A DNA stretch of 64,000 bases, from NCBI GenBank assembly GCA_949987565.1, contig OX465111.1:1715494-1779493 (forward strand), in the 5' to 3' direction. Source of the DNA: Luidia sarsii (Eukaryota; Echinodermata; Asteroidea; Paxillosida; Luidiidae). Below are positions 35,819-46,674 of this stretch, piece by piece. The position numbers and the translations under genes were made by a program. The first letter of the stretch is position 1. Each line of letters opens with the position of its first letter. Below the pieces are notes generated by a model. It was not told where the DNA came from, did not search any database, and saw nothing but the letters and a program-made list of their open reading frames with translations.

Positions 35819-37862
35819 CATTTTCTTTAGCAGTCCGGCATTTCCACCGAAACACTTGATGTGGATGCCTCAAGGTTGTGCTGACACAAACAACCTCTCA
35901 CTATGGACACTGATCACAATGGACAGTTTCTTCACTCACTGAAGACAAACTTTGTCTCACTATGGACAACCTTCATGTCTCTCACCATGGACAACCTTCA
36001 TGTCTCTCACCATGGACAACCTTCATGTCTCTCACCTTGCACATCCTCTGTCTCTCACCATGGACAGTCATCATGTCTTTCACCGTGGACAGTCTTCGTG
36101 TCTCATCATGGACAGTCTTCGTCTCTCACCTTGGACAGCCTTCATGTTTCTCATCATGGACAGCCTTCATGTCTCTCACCATGGACAGCATTCATATCTC
36201 TCACCATGGACAGCCTTCGCGTCTCTCACCATGGACATTCTTCGTGTCACACCTTGGACAGCCTTCGTCTCTCACCTTGGACAGCCTTTGTGTCTCTCAC
36301 CTTGGACAGCCTTCGTCTGTCACCTTTGACAGCCTTTGTCTCTCACCTTGGACAGCCTTCGTGCCTCTCACCATGGACAGCCTTCGTGTCTCTCACCATG
36401 GACAGCCTTCGTGTCTCTCACCATGGACAGCCTTCATGTCTCTCACCATGGACAGCCTTCATGTCTCTCACCATGGACAGCCTTCATGTCTCTCACCATG
36501 GACAGCCTTCATGTCTCTCACCATGGACAGCCTTCATGTCTCTCACCATGGACAGCCTTCATGTCTCTCACCATGGACAGCCTTCATGTCTCTCACCATG
36601 GACAGCCTTCATGTCTCTCACCATGGACAGCCTTCATGTCTCTCACCTTGGACAGCCTTCGTGCCTCTCACCATGGACAGCCTTCGTGTCTCTCACCATG
36701 GACAGCCTTCGTGTCTCTCACCATGGACAGCCTTCATGTCTCTCACCATGGACAGCCTTCATGTCTCTCACCATGGACAGCCTTCATGTCTCTCACCATG
36801 GACAGCCTTCATGTCTCTCACCTTGGACAGCCTTTCGTCTCTCACCAAGGACGCCTTCGTGTCTCTCACCATGGACAGCCTTCATGTCTCTCACCATGGA
36901 CAGCCTTCATGTCTCTCACCATGGACAGCCTTCATGTCTCTCACCTTGGACAGCCTTTCGTCTCTCACCAAGGACAGCCTTCGTGTCTCTCACCATGGAC
37001 AGCCTTCGCGTCTCACCATGGACAGTCTTCGCGTCTCTTACCATGGACAGCCTTCGCGTCTCTCACAATGGACAGCCTTCGCGTCTCTCACCATGGACAG
37101 CCTTTGTGTCTCTTACCTTGGACAGCCTTCATCTCTCACCATGGACAGCCTTTGCCGTCTCTCACCATGGACAGCCTTTGCCGTCTCTCACCATGGACAG
37201 CCTTTGTCTCTCACCTTGGACAGCCTCGTCTCACCATGGACAGCCTTCGTCTCTCACCTTGGACAGCCTTCGTCTCTCACCATGGACAGCCTTCGTCTCT
37301 CTCACCATGAAGAATGCTGAAGATACAAAAGGTTAGTAGGCTCATGGCTTGCAGTGATTATTTGTAAATGTGGATGTGGATAAACTGATCCATTGAAGCT
37401 CCACCACCCCATAGCAACTGGGACAATCAGGATGTGCTATACTACTGTCCATAAACATGAAATTCAGCCATATTTGCAAATAGACTTTCACAGGCTATCA
37501 TGCAAACAAATCAAGGTTGTTTCCCAGTTTCTCCTATTGACGTCTTTGCTAATTCCACCCCAGAAAAAATTCCTTTAAAAACAAGCCCTTTCCCAGAAAC
37601 GCTAATGAACTACTCAGTGTGCTTTGTCATACAACTCCCAGCTTACTCATATCAGTTCTAAGACCCACTAGTTCTGCATCATGCCAGTAAGCATAGAGCC
37701 AGAAGATGCTTAGCAATGTGTCCTGCTAAGTAACTCTGTGATGGTCCATCACTCAGTGAACTGTGCCCATTGTAAGAAGTCCAGGTTTTGATTAAGTTTG
37801 TTTGGTTTCTTGTTACAGGTATCTACTGTGCCCGGGACAACGAAGGAGGACAAGATAGCTGA
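35819..37862 (+). CDS. candidate two-exon gene whose first exon is a 25-bp minisatellite
   Basis: An acceptor with a long pyrimidine tract ('ttctttttatctccacag') ends at 35818 and a donor 'aaaag|gttagt' follows 37331; 'tttcttgttacag' ends at 37818. An ATG at 35903 (A at -3, G at +4) opens a frame through the whole array that ends MKNAEDTK. Phase-1 splicing 37331 to 37819 would add GIYCARDNEGGQDS and a TGA at 37860-37862, about 490 residues in all. The body repeats a 25-residue unit (SLHVSHHGQPSCLSPWTAF plus MSLTMD). All three + frames encode the same unit because its 25-bp period has no stop in any + frame. A short upstream frame (ATG near 35863) precedes. No known family, and no membrane or signal segment. 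The open frame may simply be compositional; splice signals at both ends are the only positive argument. Confidence 0.2.
35890..37312. repeat. 25-bp minisatellite, second array
   Basis: About 54 units with the core 'ctctcaccatggacagcc' and the variable end 'ttcatgt', 'ttcgtgt', 'ttcgcgt' or 'ttcgtct'. The centre (36.4-36.9 kb) is highly homogeneous and shows block duplication: 'ctcaccttggacagccttcg' followed by 'tgcctctcaccatgg' occurs at about 36341 and 36641, offset 300 bp or 12 units. Edges are diverged ('ttgcacatcctctgtctc', 'cctttgccgtctctc'). Confidence 0.97.
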
Positions 37863-38240
37863 CATGGACTAGAACTTAGAGCTCAGACTTGATGGTTTGG
37901 GGCCTTAGGATTAGATGAATCAGTCTCATCTTGAATCACCCAAAATGTGGGTTCCCTCTCAGCGTGTTCCACCATACATCACACTGAGAAATGTTAACAT
38001 TTGTATATAACTTCCCAATAAGTTTTTCCTGCATTTGCCTGATTCAAATTGAAAAAGCTGCAACCAGTTTGTGTGAACCCTGAACTCTTGTAGTCAGGTT
38101 TTCAACAATTGGTTGTTTGAACCTGAATGAAAACGAGGGCGTGGTCCCTGGAGAAAACATGGCTGCTAATGGTTAAATGCTTCTGACTAGCACCCATATC
38201 CTGGCAAAGGTTTGTTGACTATTTGTGGAGGCCGCCATCA
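37863..38240 (+). repeat. 3' flank with dispersed repeat copy 2
   Basis: About 38047-38160 is homologous to 31350-31470 in the same orientation (shared 'aaaagctgca', 'tttgtgtga', 'ctgaatgaaaa', 'gggcgtg'). The rest is unique, and I see no clear polyadenylation signal after the candidate stop at 37862. Confidence 0.6.
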
Positions 38241-38241
38241 A

Positions 38242-38270
38242 AGGGCTGGATAGCTCAGATGGTAAGGTGC
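38242..38270 (+). other. tRNA 5'-half-like fragment
   Basis: 'aagggctggatagctcagat' followed by 'ggtaaggtgc' has the shape of an acceptor plus D-arm with the A box. No anticodon or T-arm follows. It lies 170 bp upstream of a fuller tRNA-Lys-like sequence and is probably a relic of the same type. Confidence 0.4.
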
Positions 38271-38413
38271 GCAAAACTTAGAACTTGAAAAGAAGAAAAT
38301 TAACAATCTGGCTTCTGGTTTATAGGATGTGATCCATTGAGATATTTGTCCATTATTCATTTGGATATTTGGATATGAGGATGTTTGCCAATCTGGGAAG
38401 GACCCCACCTAAA

Positions 38414-38486
38414 GGCTGCATAGCTGAGGTGGTAGAGCACTGGTACTTTAAACCAGAGGTCAGGGTTCAAATCCCAATCCAGTTCA
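38414..38486 (+). pseudogene. tRNA-Lys(TTT)-like sequence, probably a pseudogene or SINE head
   Basis: It folds nearly into a cloverleaf: D-arm gctgaggtggtagagc, a perfect 5-bp anticodon stem CTGGT/ACCAG around the loop actttaa (anticodon TTT), and the T-loop ttcaaat. Defects argue against function: position 33 is C instead of the invariant U, two T-stem pairs are mismatched, and the acceptor stem has a C-C mismatch and two G-U pairs at its end. No recognisable SINE body follows. Confidence 0.6.
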
Positions 38487-39180
38487 TTTATCTCCTCAAT
38501 TCAATTGACGTGCCAAAGTCAAGAACACAAAACAATCATGTGATTTACCATACATTAACCCCAAAGAAATTCAAAAGACCAAATGTTTTTTATGTTTGCC
38601 ATGATGGAATTGTAATACAATAATTGAGTTTCATTGATTGCATTTTGAACTATTCATTAATTTCATTTCTTGCTATAATTTACATCAGCTTCATATGACA
38701 ATGTGTTTGGAATGTGTACTAATTGTTGAAGTATAGCTTTGCCTGGCTATTTTAATGCTTCGATCATTTAAGGTATGGTACACCATTTGTGAAGGTCAAC
38801 ATATCGCTTCCATACTTGAACTTTTGGCTCAATCCATCAACCATGCCTTGAAATTAAATGCTAAAATTGTTGGGAACTTTTTGTTCCAAAGAGCGATCTT
38901 TGGAAATTTAACAAATTTCCTCTTTTCTTTTAAGATGGCAAATTTTTGAGTGCCAAAATTACACAGATTGTCTGATATCATTTCAAAATTTAATTTCTCA
39001 AATTTGGAATGTCTAGAAATTGGGCACTTTGCAAATGGTGTACTCTCCCTTGATTGACTTGCAATGTCATCTAAGAAATAATGCCCGTTCTTCAACCAAA
39101 ACCCCAAAACGTACCTGTCAACTTTGCCCAAAGCTTATGTTTATTGGCGTAAAATGATTTTGTTTGATTTTATGTGGTGA
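38487..39180. other. no gene seen
   Basis: AT-rich unique sequence. Open frames near 38755-39131 on both strands overlap and have no recognisable content. Confidence 0.4.
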
Positions 39181-41960
39181 CACAAATAAGGGGAAACTAT
39201 CCTTATTTACCAAATTGATCAATCCACTTGAATCTGGGTGGCAGATAAAAGGAAATTTTTTAAATGAAACGTCCATGGGATGCACTGAAATTAACACATT
39301 TTCTTTAAATGAAACAACATTGAAATAGCCAGGAAACTCTATATCACCAAAGTAATGTATTTAATATTTTAGGCAAGGCAATTGATTCCTTATCAGAAAA
39401 ATTCTGAGATGTAGTGAATGAAATTCTGAAACTGATCTGATAAGGAATGCCACTAATGCTGATGTAATAACTATCCTAATGTATCTCATTGAAACCCATT
39501 GTCTTATTCAAACTTCAATGATAAAGCCATTAACAACCAGTAAAATCAATCATTTGAAAGAAAATGAAGCAGTAAATATACCTTTAAATCACTTAAAGTC
39601 TCTTTAATTCAAAACAAATTAATCTTCTTAAAATATTTCTTAAAACATCTTTTAATAAAAATCTAATCAAACATTTGAACATGCAATGTCGAACATTTTA
39701 AACATCCATAAATTCACTTTGATTAAACTGCTTTAATAAAAAAATCTAGTGAAACCACAGTAAATAAATTAACAAAATAATAAACTCCTTAAAATAAAAC
39801 TACTTTAATCAAACATTTGAAACTAAATGAAGTAAATCAGTAAGCCATCTAAAATTCATTTAAAGTCACTTTAATTTAAACCTTTGAACAAATTACAGCC
39901 ACTTCAATGACGATATGAAACCACTTCAAACAAAATGAATCTAATGAATTTTACCACTTTAATCAAACATTGAACCCCCAAATTTAAATAATCTTGAATT
40001 GCTTTAAAAAAATTTTTTTTAGCTATTTAATCAAAACCACTTAATCAAATTCCGACCTCTTTCAGAAAAAATAACGACTTTAATAATAAATTTCATTTTC
40101 ATCTAAAGAATCATTTTTAAATGTTTAATTAAAATACATGGAACAAATTACAGCCACTTTAATTAAGATATGGAAACCCCTGAAAATCAAATATCTTGAA
40201 TTGCTTTAAAGTCACCTTCTTTAAATGAAACCACTTAATTAAATTAGATAAGTTACAAGAAATCCCTATTAATACCTCTTCAAAGTAAATAAATATTTTG
40301 TTCAATAGGCTACCTCTTTAAAAGTGACTGCAACCCATGAGTTTAATTTCAACCTTTGAATAATTAGCCACTTTAATGAAGTTATGAAACCACTTTAAAT
40401 AAAATGAGTCTAATTTAATCATTAATTTAAACCACTTTAAGTAAATATTTAATCCCTCAGAAATCAAATATTCTTGAATTGCTTTAAAGTCACCTTTTTT
40501 TAAAAGTTATTTAATTGAAACCACTTAATCAAGTCATTAAATTGAAACCACTTAATTAAATTCCAACCTCATTTAGAAAAAATAACTATTTTAATAATCA
40601 AATTCACTTAAACCAAGAGAATCGTCTTTAAACATTTAAACAAACCTCTTCAACTTTTACTCCACTTTAAACCAAATGAATGAATCCACTTAAATTCTCT
40701 TGAATTAAATACACTAATACAACTTTAATCCCAAAATAGTTAATGCAAAGTTAATGTAAGCGAGTAAAAACCTGATCAACTAAATACAAGAAATCATAAT
40801 AATGCCCCTTTAAAGTTAATAAATATTTTGTTCAATACCTCTTTAAAAATGACTGCAATCCCATCAGATTAATTTCAAACTTCGAATAATTACAGCCACT
40901 TTAATGAAGATATGAAACCACTTTAAATGAAACGAGTATATTTAAATAATTAAATTAAACCACTTTAATTATATGAACCATTTCTAATCCCCAGAAATAA
41001 AATAATGTTGAATTGCTTTATAAAGTCATATTTTCTTTAAAGTTATTTAATTGAAACCACTTAATCAAGTCATTAAATTGAAACCACTTAATTAAATTCA
41101 ATCCTCATTAATGAAAAATAACCACTTTAATGATCAAATTTACTTGCAACCAAAAGAATCGTCTTTAAACATTTAAACAAACCACTTTAACTTTTACTCC
41201 AAATAAACTTCTAAAAAATCACATCAATTCAAATCACTTTAAAACCTCTTTCACCTAATTTAGATGAGAAAAAAATGTTTCAAACAAAACACTTTGAATT
41301 ATAAATCCACCGTAATTCAGGTTCTTTTTTGTCAAAGATGGCAATTATTTTTTTTAACCACTTTAAACCAAATGATTGAATCCACACTAGAATTCTCTTC
41401 AATTAAATACATTAATACAACTTTAATCCAATATAACTTCATGGAAAGCCAATTTAAGCGAGTAAAAACCTCCTGATAAACCCTTTAAAGTCAATAAATT
41501 TTTGTTCAATACCTCTTTAATGAAAAATGGCTGCAATCCCATCAGTTTAATTTAAAGCTTTGAACAAATAACAGCCACTTTAATGAAGATATGAAACCAC
41601 TTTAAACGAAATTAGTCTAATTTAATCATTAAATAAACTACTTTAATTAAACATTCAAATCCCCGGATTTAAAATACTCCTAATTGCTTTAAAGTCACTT
41701 TTTCTTTTTATTGAGACTACTTTAATCAAATTCCAACCTCTTCAAGAAAAAAATATAGGCTATTTAAAAAAAAATATAGATCCACTATTATCGGGCATTT
41801 TCCTACAATCACTTTAAACAAAATGAATAAATCCACACTAAAATGCTCTAGAATTAAATACACTAATACAACTTTAATCAAAAATTACGTTAAGCAAAGC
41901 CAATGAGGAAAAACATACTTAAATAAACACTCAATACCTCTTTAAAGAAAAATGGCTGCC
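39180..41960. repeat. AT-rich, highly degenerate repeat field
   Basis: The words 'ccactttaat', 'aaaccacttaatcaa', 'gaattgctttaaagtcac' and 'caatacctctttaaa' recur dozens of times. A longer block with 'cagccactttaatgaagata' and 'tgaaaccacttta' occurs near 39896, 40154, 40366, 40891 and 41571 at irregular spacing of about 200-700 bp. It appears to be an old nested tandem array in which a short TTTAA-centred word was amplified first and larger blocks later. No coding. Confidence 0.75.
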
Positions 41961-42660
41961 TTCCCATCATTTCTACCTGCATTTACATTTGTAGTAAAGT
42001 AGCATTTTACTATATTTCACAAAATGCAAAACTTTTGTCAGAATTGTTATTTAATACCTCTTCTTGCTTGTATTTGGAGAAGAAATTTGTGCAATAAAAA
42101 GTACAGGGAAGTTATCTGAAGTTTATCTGCTTGTACATGTATATAATTGTTTCCATGTGTATTTGAGTGCAAACCAACATCATACAGACTCTTGGTACCA
42201 GACTAGTCTGAAAACTAACTCAATTAACACTTTCCTCTAACATGCAAATTTTGATATGGAGATTTGTCAAGAAGGCCATTCAACTGACTTACTGCAAGCC
42301 CCTTGCTAAGGCCTAAACATTATCTAACAAGTGTATAACTCTACAACTGTTTCAAGAAGGCCCCTTGCTAACAGCAAATTTTGTCTAGAAGGCCATTCAA
42401 CTGACTTACTGATCAAGCCCCTTGCTAAGCTCTAAAAGTTCTCTAATATCTGCAACTCTTGTCAAGCAGGCTATTGATCTGACCCAGGAAGCCCCTTGCT
42501 AAGAAGCTTCTAAAAGCTATCATAGAAGGTCCAACAGCTGGATTAATGTCAAAGCTGCTTATGAAGGCTATTCAACTGACTCCCAGGAAGACCTATGCTA
42601 AGAGCCTTGAAGCTACTTCTGTATTTGTCCCAATGCATTAATAACACACTTTCTCTCCAA
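41961..42660. repeat. short field of ~100-bp degenerate units
   Basis: From about 42265 to 42610, three to four units share 'aaggccattcaactgactta', 'ccccttgctaag' and 'tctaaaag'. Copies are about 70-80% alike. The first 300 bp (41961-42264) show nothing recognisable. Confidence 0.65.
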
Positions 42661-42664
42661 TGTC

Positions 42665-44158
42665 TAAAGGTTCCACAAGGCCAGCTCTCAGACCCCAAGT
42701 CCCAGGCCTCCAACATCCAACCCTCAGACCCCAAGTCCAGGCCTCTGACTTCCAGCCCTCAGACCCCAAGTCCAGGCCTCTGACTTCCAGCCCTCAGACC
42801 CCAAGTCCCAGGCCTCCAACTTCCAGCCCTCAGACCCCAAGTCCAGGCCTCCAACTTCCAGCCCTCAGACCCCAAGTCTCAGGCCTCCAACTTCCAGCCC
42901 TCAGACCCCAAGTCCCAGGCCTCCAACTTCCAGCCCTCAGACCCCAAGTCCCAGGCCTCCAACTTCCAGCCCTCAGACCCCAAGTCCCAGGCCTCCAACT
43001 TCCAGCCCTCAGACCCCAAGTCCCAGGCCTCCAACTTCCAGCCCTCAGACCCCAAGTCCCAGGCCTCTAACTTCCAGCCCTCAGACCCCAAGTCCAGGCC
43101 TCCAACTTCCAACCCTCAGACCCCAAGTCCCAGGCCTCCAACTTCCAGCCCTCAGACCCCAAGTCCAGGCCTCCAACTTCCAGCCCTCAGACCCCAAGTC
43201 CCAGGCCTCCAACTTCCAGCCCTCAGACCCCAAGTCCCAGGCCTCCAACTTCCAACCCTCAGACCCCAAGTCCCAGGCCTCCAACTTCCAACTCTCAGAC
43301 CCCAAGTCCCAGGCCTCCAACTTCCAGCCCTCAGACCCCAAGTCCCAGGCCTTCAACATCCAACCCTCAGACCCTAAGTCCCAGGCCTCCAACATCCAAC
43401 CCTCAGACCCCAAGTCCCAGGCCTCTGACTTCCAGCCCTCAGACCCCAAGTCCCAGGCCTTCAACTTCCAGCCCTCAGACCCCAAGTCCCAGGCCTCCAA
43501 CTTCCAGCCCTCAGACCCCAAGTCTCAGGCCTCCAACTTCCAGCCCTCAGACCCCAAGTCCCAGGCCTCCAACTTCCAGCCCTCAGACCCCAAGTCCCAG
43601 GCCTCCAACTTCCAACTCTCAGACCCCAAGTCTCAGGCCTTCGACTTCCAGCCCTCAGACCCCAAGTCCCAGGCCTCCAACTTCCAGCCCTCAGACCCCA
43701 AGTCCAGGCCTCCAACTTCCAGCCCTCAGACCCCAAGTCCAGGCCTCCAACTTCCAGCCCTCAGACCCCAAGTCCCAGGCCTCCAACTTCCAGCCCTCAG
43801 ACCCCAAGTCCCAGGCCTCCAACTTCCAGCCCTCAGACCCCAAGTCCAGGCCTCCAACTTCCAGCCCTCAGACCCCAAGTCCAGGCCTCCAACTTCCAGC
43901 CCTCAGACCCCAAGTCCCAGGCCTCCAACTTCCAGCCCTCAGACCCCAAGTCCCAGGCCTCCCAACTTCCAGCCCTCAGACCCCAAGTCCCAGGCCTCCA
44001 ACTTCCAGCCCTCAGACCCCAAGTCCCAGGCCTCCAACTTCCAGCCCTCAGACCCCAAGTCCCAGGCCTCCAACTTCCAGCCCTCAGACCCCAAGTCCCA
44101 GGCCTCCAACTTCCAGCCCTCAGACCCCCAAGTCCTGGCCCTCAGACCCTCAGTCGGC
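42665..44158. repeat. 36-bp minisatellite
   Basis: About 41 units of 36 bp, occasionally 35, containing 'ccccaagtcccaggcctcc' and 'aacttccagccctcaga'. Because 36 is divisible by 3, the minus strand reads as a 12-residue repeat (GSEGWKLEAWDL) in frames of 77-146 codons. These break wherever a 35-bp unit shifts the register. That pattern argues against selection on the reading frame. Confidence 0.97.
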
Positions 44159-44221
44159 CAAGGGTACCCCCTTGCGATCTCGAAAGCGAGCAAAGCTCGA
44201 AAATTTTCTAAGTGTTGAGAC

Positions 44222-44507
44222 CCTAAGGTTTAAATATACGAAAACTTGTTATTTTTTTAAGAAAGCAAGTAGCAGAGTGGTAAAAGAGAAGGACTCCCAA
44301 GCTACAGGTCCCCGGTTCCAGTCCTACCCTACGCAACTCTACTATTTTTTAATTTTTAATTTATTTTTTAAAATTAGTCCAGTAAAAAATCCCCTGCGCC
44401 CGCCGGGACTGGAACCTGGGGTCCCAGCCTGGGAGCCAGCAGCCCGACCAGCTGGGCTACAGGCCTCTTCAAGAAAACTTTCTCGGACCTTATATATAAA
44501 CCTTAGG
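44222..44507. mobile_element. foldback element made of two inverted tRNA-like units
   Basis: 'cctaaggtttaaatata' at 44222-44238 is inverted, with small changes, at 44493-44507. Inside, a + strand tRNA-like unit (44264-44334: 'gtagcagagtggtaaaag', 'ggactcccaagct', B box 'ggttccagtcc') faces a minus-strand unit of the same family (44397-44465: 'gtagcccagctggtcggg', 'ggctcccagg', 'ggttccagtcccg'). The two are separated by about 60 bp of A/T. Both keep A- and B-box sequences and a CTCCCA anticodon-loop-like stretch, but do not fold as proper tRNAs. The whole is a roughly 286-bp palindromic, SINE-derived element. Confidence 0.7.
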
Positions 44508-44544
44508 TTGGAGAATTTGTACAAAAAAAAAATTCAGCAGGGCT

Positions 44545-45062
44545 GATGCCCCCTGACCTCATTAGAATAACAAAAGAAACAATTTGCATATTCACAATTT
44601 TCAAAATAAGGGCGCTGTAGTAGGGCTGACCTCATTAGAATAACAAAAGAAATAATTTACATATTCATAGTTTTCAAGATAATTGACTGTAGTAGGCTAT
44701 GACCAATGAGCTCATTTAAATAACTAAATAAAATAATTTGCATATTCATGTTATTCAAGATAAGGGTACATACAGTTTATTTGACTCAATACTGCAGGAC
44801 TCATTAGAATAACAAAAGAAACAATTTGCATATTCATGATTTTCAAATTGAGGGGTACTGTACTAGGGCTTATGACCCATGACCCAATTTAAATAACAAG
44901 AAATAATTTACATATTCATGTTTTTCAAGACAATGGGCTGTAGTAGGGCTCATAACCAATGGCCTCATTTAAATAACAAAATAGATAATTTGCATATTCA
45001 TATTTTTCAAGATAAAGGTTCCTCCAGTTTATAACTCAATCCTGCAGGTCTAATTAGAATAA
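44545..45062. repeat. ~84-bp AT-rich tandem repeat, six copies
   Basis: Each unit contains 'ctcatt(a/t)(g/a)aataac', 'aaataatttgcatattcat' and 'tttcaagataa'. Every third unit (near 44770 and 45010) ends with 'cagtttat...actcaat' and 'ctgcagg' in place of 'gtagtagggct'. The array is thus organised as trimers of about 250 bp. Most units carry ATTTGCAT, the reverse complement of the octamer ATGCAAAT. Confidence 0.8.
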
Positions 45063-45735
45063 CTAAAGAAAACTAGAGATTTAGGTACGTTTGCAAAACA
45101 ATACTTTCCACAAATGTTCCAATTTTGATACATATGGTGTTACAAGTTAATCGGTTTTCTGTTTTTTTGTGTGTGCATGAACAGACTGAAGTTTGCCCCT
45201 TTAAAGTCCTGTCACGTCACCCGCAGTGACAAAATTTTGGCCCAAAAGAGAGTTTATCAAGTCTGTTTAATTTGTTGTAAAAAAAGTAACAAGAAAATGT
45301 CACTGTATGGGCCGAATATGCTCAAAGTAATGTTTTCAAAGCTCTATACATTTGCCGAGTTTGAAAAAAATTAAAGTATGTTCAATGGCAAAGGTGCCTT
45401 CCTAAAAATCCCTGTACAAAGTCTATGGGATTTTTCCAATGAGACCAACAAAAACATTCTTAAAAACAAGCTAAAAGCTAAAAGATGCATTTTCATGCTT
45501 TTCAAGATAAGGGTACATGCTAATTTTACGTGTCATGTTTTGCAAGGATAAAATTTTAGGGAGCTAAAAATGTAGTTGAAAATACCAAGTAAACAATCAC
45601 AATTCAAAGTTTTACAATGCATTATGCAATCCTTATCAACATATCTGTACACATTAACCATACTCAACTGAACAAAATTCAAATATGCAAAATGTTTCTA
45701 CAAAATTGGAAACCAAAGCTATTGGCAAGCAAATT
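45063..45735. repeat. partial copy of the 53.6-55.4 kb element family
   Basis: 'tttgcccctttaaag', 'gtcacgtcacc', 'tttgccgagtttgaaaaaaa' and 'tctatgggatttt' (about 45187-45432) match in order the right part of the element at 53.57-55.45 kb. The remaining bases to 45735 hold nothing recognisable. Confidence 0.6.
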
Positions 45736-45772
45736 TAATTTAATTTAATTTAATTTAATTTAAATTAATTGA
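45736..45772. repeat. (TTAAT/AATTT)n microsatellite
   Basis: Five to six copies of a 5-bp AATTT-type unit. Confidence 0.9.
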
Positions 45773-46674
45773 TTGCTATTTGCATATGAAAATACACAAT
45801 AGAAATTGAAATGGCTCTCGTGCTAGTACTTAACTATACTTAACCAGCACTTAACCAAGAACTAAAATTACATTAAATACACAGCATATCAATAATGTCC
45901 TTTATTACAAATATATATACAAAATATTCAAGCGCACCTCAATAATAAAGATTTACGGTTAATAGCATCTAAAACCAATTCAGTGGAATGTCGCTAATAC
46001 TCGCTATAACGAATGCCGATTTAACAAATACTCAGCTATAACGAAGATGCCCTTTGGCTGTGTACAAAATAATCGTTGTGATTCAACTCCATGCACAATA
46101 TACATTATTTATGTGCTTACACAAGTCTTACTTTGGCAAGTATTTCCCAAGAGAATAGAAGGGAAAGCCACTCATTTATTTTGCAAGGTCAAAGGAATGA
46201 AATCAATTACGAGTTGACTACGAACACCCCTTTCGACACCATCAGATTAAGAGTTCAAAGAATGGATAGGTTGGCATTTTCCAGGCACATGGACCACAAA
46301 CTGCAGGTAGGTACGGGAAACAAGACCAAACTAACAATGGTCAAAAGAGGGCACAACGAAATACTGAAACTGCAAAATGCCACATGCATTGATTGCGGAT
46401 TTCTTTAGTCTAGAAATATTTTTTTTAAAGGACGATGTGAAATGAAACGCTTACGAAATGTACACGAAAAATTTGTCATTAAACTCTTCAAAAGAGGGCG
46501 CATTTCAAGAGGCCTGGGGCATGTAAGACTCATCACAAGAGGGCGCGCTTCTAATCCATGGGCGCCATTTTGGATTCTGATCGATATACGGCCGCAACTG
46601 CTATAACGAAGGACCGTTATAACAAATTTCATGGATCCAAGGATGTTCGTAATAGCGAAGTGCATGACAAATTT
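45773..46674. other. no confirmed gene; one unassigned open frame
   Basis: A 105-codon + frame at 46091-46408 contains no motif I recognise (it starts MHNIHYLCAYTSLTLAS) and has no splice or Kozak support. 'tataacgaa' words recur near 46010, 46035 and 46600. Confidence 0.3.

Noticed and set aside
38414..38486. Functional tRNA-Lys gene
   Set aside because: C at position 33, two T-stem mismatches and a weak acceptor stem make function unlikely; kept as a pseudogene or SINE head.
42549..44193. Frames encoding a 12-residue GSEGWKLEAWDL repeat
   Set aside because: The 36-bp period is divisible by 3, but scattered 35-bp units break the frame repeatedly, so no long product is kept.
46091..46408. 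105-codon + open frame
   Set aside because: No recognisable motif, no splice or start support, and of a length expected by chance in this amount of sequence.
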